Assembly: GCA_023375785.1 (NCBI GenBank)
Contig: SZWC01004877.1
Coordinates: 105,865 to 127,778, forward strand
DNA length: 21,914 bases
Direction: 5' to 3'
From: Penium margaritaceum
Taxonomy: Eukaryota; Streptophyta; Zygnematophyceae; Desmidiales; Peniaceae
Part shown: positions 1 to 9,019 of the stretch, in pieces
Layout: each line of letters begins with the position of its first letter
How positions within the stretch are numbered: the first letter of the stretch is position 1
Program-made: the position numbers and the translations under genes
Notes under the pieces: model-generated
What the model saw: only the letters and a program-made list of their open reading frames with translations
What the model was told of the DNA's origin: nothing
Database searches by the model: none

Positions 1-64
1 ATTCATAAAGAATTGACGTAGACGGAATTTCAAAGTTTGCAAAATTGACCTTGAATAACCTCTC
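1..64. repeat. End of the unidentified AT-rich spacer (truncated by window edge)
   Basis: These bases match the last part of the spacer copies that end at 563, 4082, 7488, 10051 and 18092, including the shared words 'gacggaatttcaaa' and 'gaataacctctc'. It joins monomer G exactly as the other copies do. The spacer must therefore continue to the left of the window. Confidence 0.85.
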
Positions 65-364
65 AACCATTGCTCCGATTGACCAGCCGTAAGAAGTAAA
101 GTTGACAACACACAGTGAAACTCTTTTTATGATAGTCAGTGATACAAGAATGCTTTGGTTGGTCATTGTGCATGGTAGCCACACCGTACCACCACTTATC
201 GAAGGTCTTTGTACTTGCTAGTCGATACCAAGTAGTCCGAAACCATTGTTTCTCCCTCTGCCCAGTTTTTACTTGTATTATGAGTTGTGAATGTTGACCA
301 CACACACGAAACCTCTTTGGTCATGAGCAGTGATGTATGCCTACTTGGGTAGGTCATTGTGCAC
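65..364 (+). repeat. Module monomers G (65-259) and truncated H (260-364)
   Basis: G is a 195-bp divergent satellite monomer that follows the spacer in every copy. Its first 45 bp align only weakly with the canonical monomer start, but from 'acacagtgaaactc' onwards it is clearly satellite. H follows and is cut off after 105 bp, directly before the N at 365; full H copies are 190-191 bp. By eye, G differs from the G at 564-758 at roughly a dozen positions, so it is a separate copy and not an exact duplicate. Confidence 0.85.
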
Positions 365-365
365 N
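365..365. other. Ambiguous base at an abnormal repeat junction (possible assembly join)
   Basis: To the left, monomer H is interrupted mid-monomer. To the right, the sequence resumes inside the spacer, at the point equivalent to 9855 in another copy. No other copy has this adjacency. In the other modules H is followed by E' and then HOR units. The N suggests two contigs or reads joined across unresolved repeat, although a real deletion cannot be excluded. Confidence 0.6.
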
Positions 366-563
366 TAAGCCAACTCGCACGGTGTACATATAATGTCCAA
401 ATGACATTAAAAGGGTTCCTATAGGTGAAGGGCATAAAATAAGGGGGTGTAATATTAGAGGGTAGTTTTTAAAATTATGAATGCTAACAAAGTTAGTTTA
501 ATCATAAAAATTTGACGTAGACGGAATTTCAATGTTTGCAAATTTGAGCTTGAATAACCTCTC
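366..563. repeat. Partial spacer copy (right part only)
   Basis: This holds the last 198 bp of the roughly 470-bp spacer. It begins inside the minus-strand A-box-like segment ('taagccaactcgcacgg') and runs through the AT-rich part to monomer G. The SINE-like body and all C tracts are missing because the copy starts at the N at 365. Confidence 0.85.
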
Positions 564-1139
564 AACCATTGCTCCGATTGACCAGCCGTAAGAAGGAAAG
601 TTGACAACTTACAGTGAAACTCTTTTTATGATAGTCAGTGACACGAGAATGCTTTGGTTGGTCATTGTGCATGGTAGCCATACCTTGCCACCACTTATCG
701 AAGGTCTTTGTACTTGCTAGTCGATACCAAGTATTCCCAAACCAGTGTTTCTCCCTCTGCCCATTTTTTACTTGTATTGTGAGTTGTGATGTTGACCACA
801 CACACGAAACCTCTTTGGTCATGAGCAGTGATGTATGCCTACTTGGGTAGGTCATTGTGCACGGTATCCCCAACGTGCCAATACATACGAAAGATATTTG
901 TACTTGCTAGAAGATACATAGCGTTTTGAAACCATTGTTTCCCCCTCTGACCATTCATGACTCGTGTTATACGTTTTCAACGTTGACCACATGAAGTGAA
1001 ATGTGTTGGTCATGGTTAGTGACATATGCATACTTTGGTTAATCACTGTGCATTGAAGCCACATTGTGCCACTACATATTGAAGGTATTTGTACTTGCTA
1101 ATCGATAACTAGTATTCACAAACCATTTTGGTCCACCCT
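564..1139 (+). repeat. Module monomers G (564-758), H (759-948), E' (949-1139)
   Basis: These three satellite monomers always link the spacer to the next HOR block. H is marked by 'gctagaagatacatag' in place of the usual gata-actagt segment. E' is a close relative of HOR monomer E, marked by 'accacatgaagtgaaat'. Monomer boundaries are placed at the recurrent pyrimidine tract followed by g[ac]ccattt. Confidence 0.85.
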
Positions 1140-2094
1140 GCCCATTTGTGACTCGTGTTATAAGGTGTCAAAGTTCACCACACTTAGTGACATTATTTGG
1201 TCATGGTCAGTGACATATGCCTACTTTGGTTGGTCATCGTGCATGGTCTCCACACCGTGCCACAGCGTATTGAAGCCCCTTGTGCTTGCTATTTGATTGT
1301 TGGTGTTCCCATACCATTGTTTCCCCCTCCGACCATTTGTGACTCGTATTATGAGTTGTCAACGTTGACCACACACAACGGATTTCTTTGGTCAAAGGCA
1401 GTACATATGCCTATTTTGGTCGGTCATTGTGCATGGTAGCCACACTGTGCTACTACTCACTGAAGGTCCTTGTACTTGGTAGTTGAGAACCAATATTCGC
1501 ATAGCATTGTTTCCTCTCCTGACCGTTTGTGACTCGTGTTATGGTTGGTCAACGTTGACCACCCATATTGAAATTCTCTGGTCATGATCAGTGACATATG
1601 CCTAGTTTGGTTGTTCGGTGTGCATATTAGCCACACTGTGCTACTTCGTATTGAAGTTCTCTGTCCTTTCTAGTCGATACATAGGCTTCCCAAACCATTG
1701 TCTCTCCCTCTGACCATTTGTGACTCATGTTATGAGATGTCAATGTTGATCACACATAGCGGACTTCTTCGGTCGTATTCAGTGACGTATGCATCATTTG
1801 GTTGGTCATTATGCACGCTAGCCATACCGTGCCACTGCTTGTTGAAGGTCTTTGTACTTGCTAGTTGATAACCAGTGTTCCCAAACCATTGTTTTCCCGT
1901 CTGACCATTTTTGACTCATGTTATGCGTTTTCAACGTTGACCACAGATTGTGAACTTCTTTTGGTCATGGTTTATGAAATATGCATACATTGGTTTGTTA
2001 CTGTGCATTGAAACCACATTGTGCCACTACATATGGAAGGTTTTTGTACTTGCTAGTCGATAACATGTATTGAAAAACCATTACCTTCCACCCT
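1140..2094 (+). repeat. HOR unit 1 (A-B-C-D-E, 955 bp, post-module type)
   Basis: A 1140-1330, B 1331-1520, C 1521-1711, D 1712-1902, E 1903-2094. A carries the post-module signature 'ttataaggtgtc'. C is 191 bp and keeps the consensus-like 'ggtcatgatcagtgacat', where most C copies have a form 2 bp shorter. E has 'catatggaagg', which otherwise occurs just before T-haplotype units. A perfect 16-bp palindrome lies in C at 1546-1561. Confidence 0.9.
1546..1561. repeat. Perfect 16-bp palindrome TGGTCAACGTTGACCA of monomer C
   Basis: The self-complementary word lies about 25 bp into C and is restricted to C monomers. Perfect copies are at 1546, 2501, 5066, 8472, 11035, 13703, 19966 and 21863. Copies with one or two substitutions occur in the other C monomers. 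It contains two inverted TTGACC motifs, the core of plant W-boxes; that match is an observation, not evidence of binding. Confidence 0.9.
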
Positions 2095-3047
2095 GACACT
2101 TTGTGACCCGTGTTATGAGTTGTCAAAGTTTACCACACTTAGTGACAGTATTTGGTCATGGTCAGTGACATATGCCTACTTTGGTTGGTCATCGTGCATG
2201 GCCCCCACACCGTGCCACAACGCATTGAAGCCCCTTGTGCTTGGTATTTTATTCTTGGTGTTCCCAAACCATTCCTTCCCCCTCCGACCATTTGTGAATC
2301 GTATTATGAGTTGTCAACGATGACCACACACAGCGGAATTCTTTCGTCAAAGGCAGTACATATGCCTACTTTGGTCGGTCATTGTGTATGGTAGCCACAT
2401 CGTGCTACTACTGACTGAAGGTCGTTGTACTTGGTAGTTGAGAACTGATATTTCCATAGCATTATTTCATCTCTTGACTGTTTGTGACTCGTGTTATGGT
2501 TGGTCAACGTTGACCACCCATATTGAAATTCTCTGGACATCATCTGACACATGCCTATTCTGGTTGTTTGGTGTGCATATTAGCCACCCTGTGCCATTGC
2601 GTGTTGAAGTTATTTGTCCGTTCTAGTCAATACATAGGATTCTTAAACCATTGTATCTCCCTCTGACCGTTCGTGACTCGTGTTACGAGTTTTCAATGTT
2701 GACCACACATAGTGGACTTATTCGGTCTCAGTCAGCGACGTATGCATCCTTTGGTTGGTCACTGTGCAAGCTAGCCATACCGTGCCACTGCTTGTTGAAG
2801 GTCTTTGTACTTGCTAGTTGATAGCTAGTGTCCCAAAACCATTGTTTTTCCCTCTGACCATTTGTGACACATGTTATGCGTTTTCAACGTTGACCACACA
2901 CTGTGAATTTTTTTTGGTAATGGTTTGTGACATATGCATACTTTGGTTGGTCACTGTGCATTGAAGCCACATTGTGCCACTACATATTGAAGGCATTTGT
3001 ACTTTCTTTTCGATAACTAGTAATCACAAACCATTACCTTCCACCCT
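2095..3047 (+). repeat. HOR unit 2 (A-B-C-D-E, 953 bp, haplotype T)
   Basis: A 2095-2285, B 2286-2475, C 2476-2664, D 2665-2855, E 2856-3047. T-haplotype markers are 'catggcccccac' in A (a variant of catggcctccac), 'atttccatagcatta' in B, 'catctgaca' plus 'gcgtgttgaagtta' in C, and 'ggacttattcggtctcag' in D. The unit is followed by a module, as T units are in three of the four complete cases. Confidence 0.9.
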
Positions 3048-3428
3048 GACCATTTGTGACCCGTGTTATGAGCTGTCAAAGCTTACCACACTTAGTGACA
3101 GTACTTGGTCATAGTCAGTGACATATGCCTACTTTGGTTGGTCATCGTGTATGGCCTCCACACCGTGCCACAACGTATTGAAGCCCCATGTGCTTGCTAT
3201 GTGATACTTGGTGTTCCCAAACCATTGTTTCCCCCTCTGACCATTTGTAACTCGTATTATGAGCTGCCAACAATGACCACACACAGCGAATTTCTTTGGT
3301 CAAAGGCAGTACATATGCCTACTTTGGTTGGTCATTGCGCATGGTAGCCACACCATGCTTCTACTGACTGAAGGTCGTTGTACTTGGTAGTTGGCATCTA
3401 GTGTTCCCAACCCATTGTTTTCCCCTCC
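3048..3428 (+). repeat. Module monomers A (3048-3238) and B (3239-3428), pre-spacer type
   Basis: A is HOR-like. B carries the pre-spacer signature 'gagctgcca' near its start and 'gttggcatctagt' near its end, where HOR B monomers have 'gttgagaacc'. The same pair of variants occurs in the B copies at 6757, 9211 and 17245, all directly upstream of monomer F. Confidence 0.85.
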
Positions 3429-3610
3429 GACAAATCGTGACCCATATTATGGGTTGTAAACGTTGACCACACATAGTAAGATTATTTGACCATGGTAAGT
3501 GGCACATGCCTAATCTGGTTGGTCATTGTGCATAGTAGCCACACCGTTCCACTACTTGTTGAAAGGCTTTGCACTTGCTAGTCCATGAATTGCAAAGGGT
3601 TTCTCCCTTT
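3429..3610 (+). repeat. Divergent monomer F (182 bp) flanking the spacer
   Basis: F begins 'gacaaatcgtgaccca' and holds the satellite core 'gttgaccacacatagtaa' and 'ctggttggtcattgtgca'. Its last 30 bp differ from every other monomer: a tccat-aa block, then 'ggtttctccctttg'. It is always 182 bp and always abuts the spacer. This copy has tccatgaattg where the others have tccataaat. Confidence 0.85.
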
Positions 3611-4082
3611 GACACCAGGTCAGTTTTTGTTGATTTCTTACGCGTAGGTGCCTTCACTGGAATACTCCCTCCAACCCCCCCTAGAAGGATGTTATGTGGA
3701 CGACCTGGAGGACAGATTTGGGAGCGCATTATGACATCTCCCCCCCCCCCACGGCTTAGGCTCGAAGGTAGAGTTGAGGTATCACAACACGGCGCCCCCC
3801 CCCAGGTCGCAAGCCTATTCTATATTGCGCGTACGATGATTCAAACCTAGGACCTATCGCTCCATAATCTAGCTCTTTAAGCACTAAACCAGCTCGCACA
3901 GTGTTCATATGATGTCCAAATGACAGTATAAGGGTTCATATGGGTAAAGGGCGTAAAACAAGAGGGTGTAATATTAGAGGGTAGTTTTCAAAATTGTGAA
4001 TGATAACAAAGTTAGTTTATTCATAAAAATTTGACATAGACGGAATTTCAAATTTTGCAAATTTGAGCTTGAATAACCTCTC
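3611..4082. repeat. Spacer copy 1 (472 bp, non-satellite)
   Basis: The spacer starts 'gacaccaggtc' right after F and ends at 'aataacctctc' before G. Its left part has three C tracts (3675-3681, 3740-3750, 3795-3803) and a minus-strand tRNA-like head. Its right part, from about 3901, is AT-rich with no motif I recognise. It shares both junctions with the other copies, which argues for one insertion followed by amplification. Confidence 0.85.
3650..3900 (-). mobile_element. Decayed tRNA-derived SINE-like element, copy 1
   Basis: On the minus strand, the complement of 3881-3891 reads 'tggtttagtgc', resembling a Pol III A box. The complement of 3837-3847 reads 'ggtttgaatca', resembling the B box GGTTCRANYCC with two mismatches. 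The spacing (33 bp between boxes) suits a tRNA promoter. A body with G tracts follows, and A-rich sequence ('aacaaaaa' on minus) lies just beyond the left end. I infer a SINE remnant; no target-site duplication is visible and the left end is uncertain. A fragment of a longer transposon is the main alternative. Confidence 0.45.
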
Positions 4083-4659
4083 AACCATTGCTCCGATTGA
4101 CCAGCCATAAGAAGGAAAGTTGACAACACACAGTGAAACTCTTTGTATGATATTTAGTGACACAAGAAAGCTTTGGTTGGTCACTGTGCATGGTAGCCAC
4201 ACCGTGCCACCACTTATCGAAGGTCTTTGTACTTGCTAGTTGATACCAAGTATTTCCAAACCATTGTTTCTCCCTCTGCCCATTATTTACTTGTATTAGG
4301 AGTTGTGAATGTTGACCACACACACGAAACCTCTTTGGTCACGAGCAGTGATGTATGCCTACTTGGATACGTCATTGTGCACGGTAGCCCCACCGTGCCA
4401 ATACATACGAAAGATATTTGTACTTGCTAGAAGATACATAGTGTTTTGAAACCATTGTTTCCCCCTCTGACCATTTGTGACTCGTGTTATGCGTTTTCAA
4501 CGTTGACCACATGAAGTGAAATGTGTTGGTCATGGTTAGTGACATATGCATACTTTGGTTGGTCACTGTGCATTGAAGCCACATTGTGCCACTACATATT
4601 GAAGGTATTTGAACTTGCTAGTTGATAACTAGTATTCGCAAACCATTACCGTCTGCCCT
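4083..4659 (+). repeat. Module monomers G (4083-4277), H (4278-4468), E' (4469-4659)
   Basis: Same order and lengths (195, 191, 191) as at 564-1139, which confirms the module as a fixed unit. E' ends in 'accgtctgccct', directly before a post-module A. With A, B, F and the spacer, the module totals 1,612 bp. Confidence 0.88.
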
Positions 4660-5612
4660 GCCCATTTGTGACTCGTGTTATAAGGTGTCAAAGTTTACCA
4701 AACTTAGTTACATTATTTGGTCATGGTCAGTGACATATGCCTACTTTGGCTGGTCATCGTGCATGGTCTCCACACTGTGCCACAGCGTATTGAAGCCCTT
4801 TGTGCTTGCTTTTTGATACTTGGTGTTCCCAAACCATTGTTTCTCCCTCTGACCATTTGTGACTCGTATTATGAGTTGTCAGCGTTGACCACACACAGCG
4901 GATTTCTTTGGTCAAAGGCAGTACATATGCCTACTTTGGTCGGTCATTGTGCATGGTAGCCACACTATGCTACTAGTGACTGAAGGTCGTTGTACTTGGT
5001 AGTTGAGAACCAATATTCGCATAGCATTGTTTCCTCTCCTGACCGTGTGTGACTCGTGTTATGGTTGGTCAACGTTGACCACCCATATTGAAATTCTCTG
5101 GACATCATATCACATATGCCTAGTTTGGTTGTTTGGTGTGCATATTAGCCACACCGTGCCACTGTGTATTGAAGTTCTTTGTCCTTTCTAGTCGATACAT
5201 ATTCTTCCCAAACCATTGTCTCTTTTTCTGACCATTTGTGAATCGTGTTATGAGTTGTCAATGTTGACAACACATAGTGGACTTCTTGCGGTCGTATTCT
5301 GTGACGTATGCATCCTTTGGTTGGTCATTCTCCACGCTAGCCATACCGTGCCACTACTTGTGGAAGGTCATTGGACTTGCTAGTTTATAACTAGTGCTCC
5401 CAACCTATTGTTTTCCCCTCTGGCCATTTGTGAATCATGTTATGCCTTTTCAACGTTTACCACATGAAGTGAAGTCTGTTGGTCATGGTTCGTGACATAT
5501 GCATAATTTGGTTGGTCACTGTGCATTGAAGCCACATTGTCCCACTACATATTGAAGGTATTTGTACTTGCTAGTCGATAACTAGTATTCACAAACCATT
5601 ATCTTCCACCCT
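4660..5612 (+). repeat. HOR unit 3 (953 bp, post-module type)
   Basis: A 4660-4850, B 4851-5040, C 5041-5229, D 5230-5421, E 5422-5612. A has 'ttataaggtgtc' and B has 'caatattcgcatagc', as in other first units. C is the 189-bp form ('ggacatcatatcac'), unlike the 191-bp C of units 1, 5 and 13, so C here looks converted by the interior type. E is E'-like ('accacatgaagtgaag'). A perfect palindrome lies at 5066-5081. Confidence 0.9.
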
Positions 5613-6565
5613 GACCATTTGTGACTCGTGTTATGAGTTGTCAAAGTTTACCACACTTAGTGAAAGTATTTGGTCATGGTCAGTGACATATGCCTACTTT
5701 GGTTTGTCATCATGCATGGCTTCCACACCGTGCCACAACGTATTGAAGCCCCTTGTGCTTGCCATTTCATACTTGGTGTTCCCAAACCATTCTTTCCCCC
5801 TCTGACAATTTGTGACTCGTATTATGAGTTGGCAACGTTGACCACACACAGCGGATTTCTTTGGTCAAAGGCAGAACGTATGCCTACTTTGGTCGGTCAT
5901 TGTGCATGGTAGCCACATCGTACTACTACTGACTGAAGGTCGTTGTACTTGGTAGTTGAGAACCGATATTTCCATAGCATTGTTTCATCTCCTGACCATT
6001 TGTGACTCGTGTAATGATTGGTCAACGTTGACTACCCATATTGAAATTCTCTGGACATCATCTGACATATGCCTAGTCTGGTTGTTAAGTGTGCATATTA
6101 GCCACACTGTGCCACTGCGTGTTGAAGTTATTTGTCCTTTCTAGTCAATACATAGGCTTCTTAAACCATTGTCTCTCCCTCTAACCATCTGTGACTCGTG
6201 TTACGAGTTGTCAATGTTGACCACACATAGTGGACTTATTCGGTCTCAGTCAGTGACGTATGCATCCTTATGTTGGTCACTGTGCACGCTAGCCATACCA
6301 TGCCACTGCTTGTTGAAGGCATTTGTACTTGCTAGTTGATAACTAGTGTTCCCAAACCATTGTTTTCCCCTCTGACCATTTGTGACTCATGTTATGCGTT
6401 TTCAACGTTGACCACGCACTGTGAAATTCTTTTGGTCATGGTTTGTGACATATGCATACTTTGGTTGGTCACTGTGCATTGAAGCCACATTGTGCCACTA
6501 CATATTGAATGTATTTGTACTTGCTAGTCAATATCTATTATTCACGAACCATTATCGTCCACCCT
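5613..6565 (+). repeat. HOR unit 4 (953 bp, haplotype T)
   Basis: A 5613-5803, B 5804-5993, C 5994-6182, D 6183-6373, E 6374-6565. T markers: 'cattctttccccc' in A, 'atttccatagcattg' in B, 'catctgacatatg' in C, 'ggacttattcggtctcag' in D. The palindrome in C is reduced by one base (gttgacta). D contains the inverted repeat CTAGTT-GAT-AACTAG at 6332-6346. Confidence 0.9.
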
Positions 6566-7128
6566 GACCATTTGTGACTCGTGTTATGACTTGTCAAAGT
6601 TTATCACACTTAGTGACAGTATTTGGTCATGGTCAGTGACATATGCCTACTTTGGTTGGTCATCCTGCATGGCCTCCACACCGTGCCACGACACATTGAA
6701 GACCCTTGTGCTTGCTATGTGATACCTGGTGTTCCCAAACCATTGTTTCCCCCTCTGACCATTTGTGACTCGTATTATGAGCTGCCAGTGTTGACCACAC
6801 ACACCGGATTTCTTTGGTCAACGGCAGTACATATGCCTACTTTGGTCGGTCATTGTGCATGGTAGCCACACCGTGCTACTACTGACTGAAGGTTGTTGTA
6901 CTTGGTAGTTGGCATCTAGTATTCCCAACCCATTGTTTCCCCCTCTGACAAATCGTGACCCATATTATGGGTTGTCAACGTTGACCACACATAGTAAAAT
7001 TATTTGGTCATGGTAAGTGGCACATGCCTAATCTGGTTGGTCATTGTGCATGGTAGCCACACCGTTCCACTACTTGTTGAAAGGCTTTGCACTTGCTAGT
7101 CCATAAATAGCAAAAGGTTTCTCCCTTT
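6566..7128 (+). repeat. Module monomers A (6566-6756), B (6757-6946), F (6947-7128)
   Basis: B has the pre-spacer markers 'gagctgcca' and 'gttggcatctagt'. F is 182 bp and ends 'ttctcccttt' against the spacer. Spacing is identical to the module at 3048, so the shortening of this module lies wholly within the spacer. Confidence 0.87.
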
Positions 7129-7488
7129 GACACCAGGTCGGTTTTTGTTGATTTGTTACGCGTAGGTGCCTTCACTGGAATACTCCCTCCCACCCCCCCN
7201 CCCCCCCCCCCAGGTCACGAGCCTATTCTATATTGCGCGTACGAGGATTTAAACATAGGACCTATCGCTCCAGAATCTAGCTCTATAAGCACTAAGCCAA
7301 CTTGCACGGTGTTCACATGATGTCCAAATGACATTATAAGGGTTCATACGGGTAAAGAGCATAAAAAAGGGGTGTAGTATTAGAGGTTAGTTTTCAAAAT
7401 GATTAATGATAACAAAGTTAGTTTATTCATAAAAATTTGACGTAGACAGAATTTCAAAGTTTGCAAGTTTGAGCTTGAATAACCTCTC
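7129..7488. repeat. Spacer copy 2, internally shortened (360 bp, contains N at 7200)
   Basis: Both ends match the other spacers, but about 112 bp between the first and third C tracts are absent. A C7 run at 7193-7199 is followed by the N and a C11 run at 7201-7211. The deleted part is most of the SINE-like body, including the middle C tract. Either poly-C-mediated deletion or an assembly or sequencing failure in the poly-C tract could explain it. Confidence 0.8.
7170..7306 (-). mobile_element. SINE-like element, copy 2 (body deleted, head retained)
   Basis: The minus-strand A-box-like word is intact (complement of 7289-7299, 'tggcttagtgc'). The B-box-like word is more degraded (complement of 7245-7255, 'tgtttaaatcc'). 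Most of the element's body is missing across the N at 7200. Confidence 0.4.
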
Positions 7489-8065
7489 AACCATTGCTCG
7501 GATTGACCAGCCGTAAGAAGGAAAATTGACAACACATAGTGAAACTCTTTTTATGATAGTCAGTGACACAAGAATGCTTCGGTTGGTCATTGTGCATGGT
7601 AGCCACACCGTGCCACCACTTATCCAAGGTCTTTGTACTTGCTAGTTGATACCAACTATTCCCAAACCATTGTTTCTTCATCTGCCCATTTTTTACTTGT
7701 ATTATGAGTTGTGAATGTTGACCACACACACGAAACCTCTTTGGTTATGAGCAGTGAAGTATGCCTACTTGGGTAGGTCATTGTGCACGGTAGCCCCACC
7801 GTGCCAATACATACGAAAGATATTTGTACTTGCTAGAAGATACATAGCGTTTTGAAACCATTACTTCCACCTCTGACCATTTGTGACTCGTGTTATGCGT
7901 TTTCAACGTTGACCACATGAAGTGAAATGTGTTGGTCATGGTTAGTGACATATGCATACTTTGGTTGGTCACTGTGCATTGAATCCACATTGTGCCACTA
8001 CATATTGAATGTATTTGTAATTGCTAGTCGATAACTAGTATTCGCAAACCATCACCGTCTGCCCT
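7489..8065 (+). repeat. Module monomers G (7489-7683), H (7684-7874), E' (7875-8065)
   Basis: Lengths are 195, 191 and 191 bp, as in other modules. H again has 'gctagaagatacatag'. E' again has 'accacatgaagtgaaat' and ends 'ccgtctgccct' before a post-module A monomer. Confidence 0.87.
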
Positions 8066-9019
8066 GCCCATTCGTGACTCGCGTTATAAGGTGTCAAAGT
8101 TTACCACACTTAGTGACATTATTTGGTCATGGTCAGGGACATATGCCTACTTTGGTTGGTCATCGTGCATGGTCTCCACACCGTGCCACATCGTATTGAA
8201 GCCCCTTGTGCTTGCTATTTGATACTTGATGTTCCCAAACCATTGTTTCCCCCTCTGACCAGTTTTTACTCGTATTATGAGTTGTCAACGTTGACGACAC
8301 ACAGCGGATTTCTTTGTTCAAAGGCAGTACATATGCCTACTTTGGTCGGTCATTGTGCATGGTAGCCACACTGTGCTACTACTGACTGAAGGTCATTGTA
8401 CTTGGTAGTTGAGAGCCAATATTCGCATGGCATTGTTTCCTCTCCTGACCGTTTGTGACTCGTGTTATGGTTGGTCAACGTTGACCACCCATATTGAAAT
8501 TATCTGGTCATTATCAGTGACATATGCCTAGTTTGGTTGTTTTGTGTGCATATTAGCCACACCGTTCCACTACGTATAAAAGTTATTTGTCCTTTCTAGT
8601 CAATACATAGGCTTCCCAAACCATTGTCTCTTCCTCTGACCATTTGTGACTTGTGTTATGAGTTGTCAATGTTGACCACACATAGTGGATTCCTTTGGTC
8701 GTATTCAGCAACGTATGCATCCTTTGGTTGGTCATTGTGCACGCTAGCCATACCGTGCCACTACTTGTTGAAGGTCTTTGGACTTGCTAGTTGGTAACTA
8801 GTGTTCCCAACCCATTGTTTCCCCCTCCGACCATTTGTGACTCGTGTTATGCGTTTTCAACGTTTACCACATGAAGTGAAATTTGTTGGTCATGGTTCGT
8901 GACATATGCATACTTTGGTTGCTCACTGTGCATTGAAGCCACGTTGTGCCACTACATATTGAAGATATTTGTACTTGCTAGTCGATAACTAGTATTCACA
9001 AACCATTATCTTCCACCCT
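8066..9019 (+). repeat. HOR unit 5 (954 bp, post-module type, sole unit of block 3)
   Basis: A 8066-8256, B 8257-8446, C 8447-8637, D 8638-8828, E 8829-9019. A has 'gttataaggtgtc'. C is the 191-bp form ('ggtcattatcagtgacat') with a perfect palindrome at 8472-8487. E is E'-like. This is the shortest HOR block: one unit between two modules. Confidence 0.9.

Noticed and set aside
1712..1902. CENP-B-box-like motif in 'ttcggtcgtattcag'
   Set aside because: It does not match the NTTCGNNNNANNCGGGN pattern beyond TTCG, and it varies between D copies.
3611..4082. Solo LTR of a retrotransposon
   Set aside because: No TG...CA ends, no target-site duplication and no polypurine or primer-binding context found at the spacer borders; the tRNA-like head is a better, though unproven, explanation.
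4372..4584. Minus-strand open frames of about 70 aa in H-E' (also 852, 7778, 10341, 18381)
   Set aside because: Same reason: shadow of conserved satellite sequence in five copies of the module, without any protein family signature.
4717..4959. Open frames of about 80 aa on + recurring in nearly every A-B pair (also 1197, 2152, 3105, 5670, 6623, 9077, 12401, 15257, 16210, 18726)
   Set aside because: They recur because the DNA repeats with 953-bp period; monomer lengths are not multiples of 3, frames end at random points of the monomer, and no domain, signal or start context is recognisable. Equivalent open frames exist on the other strand.
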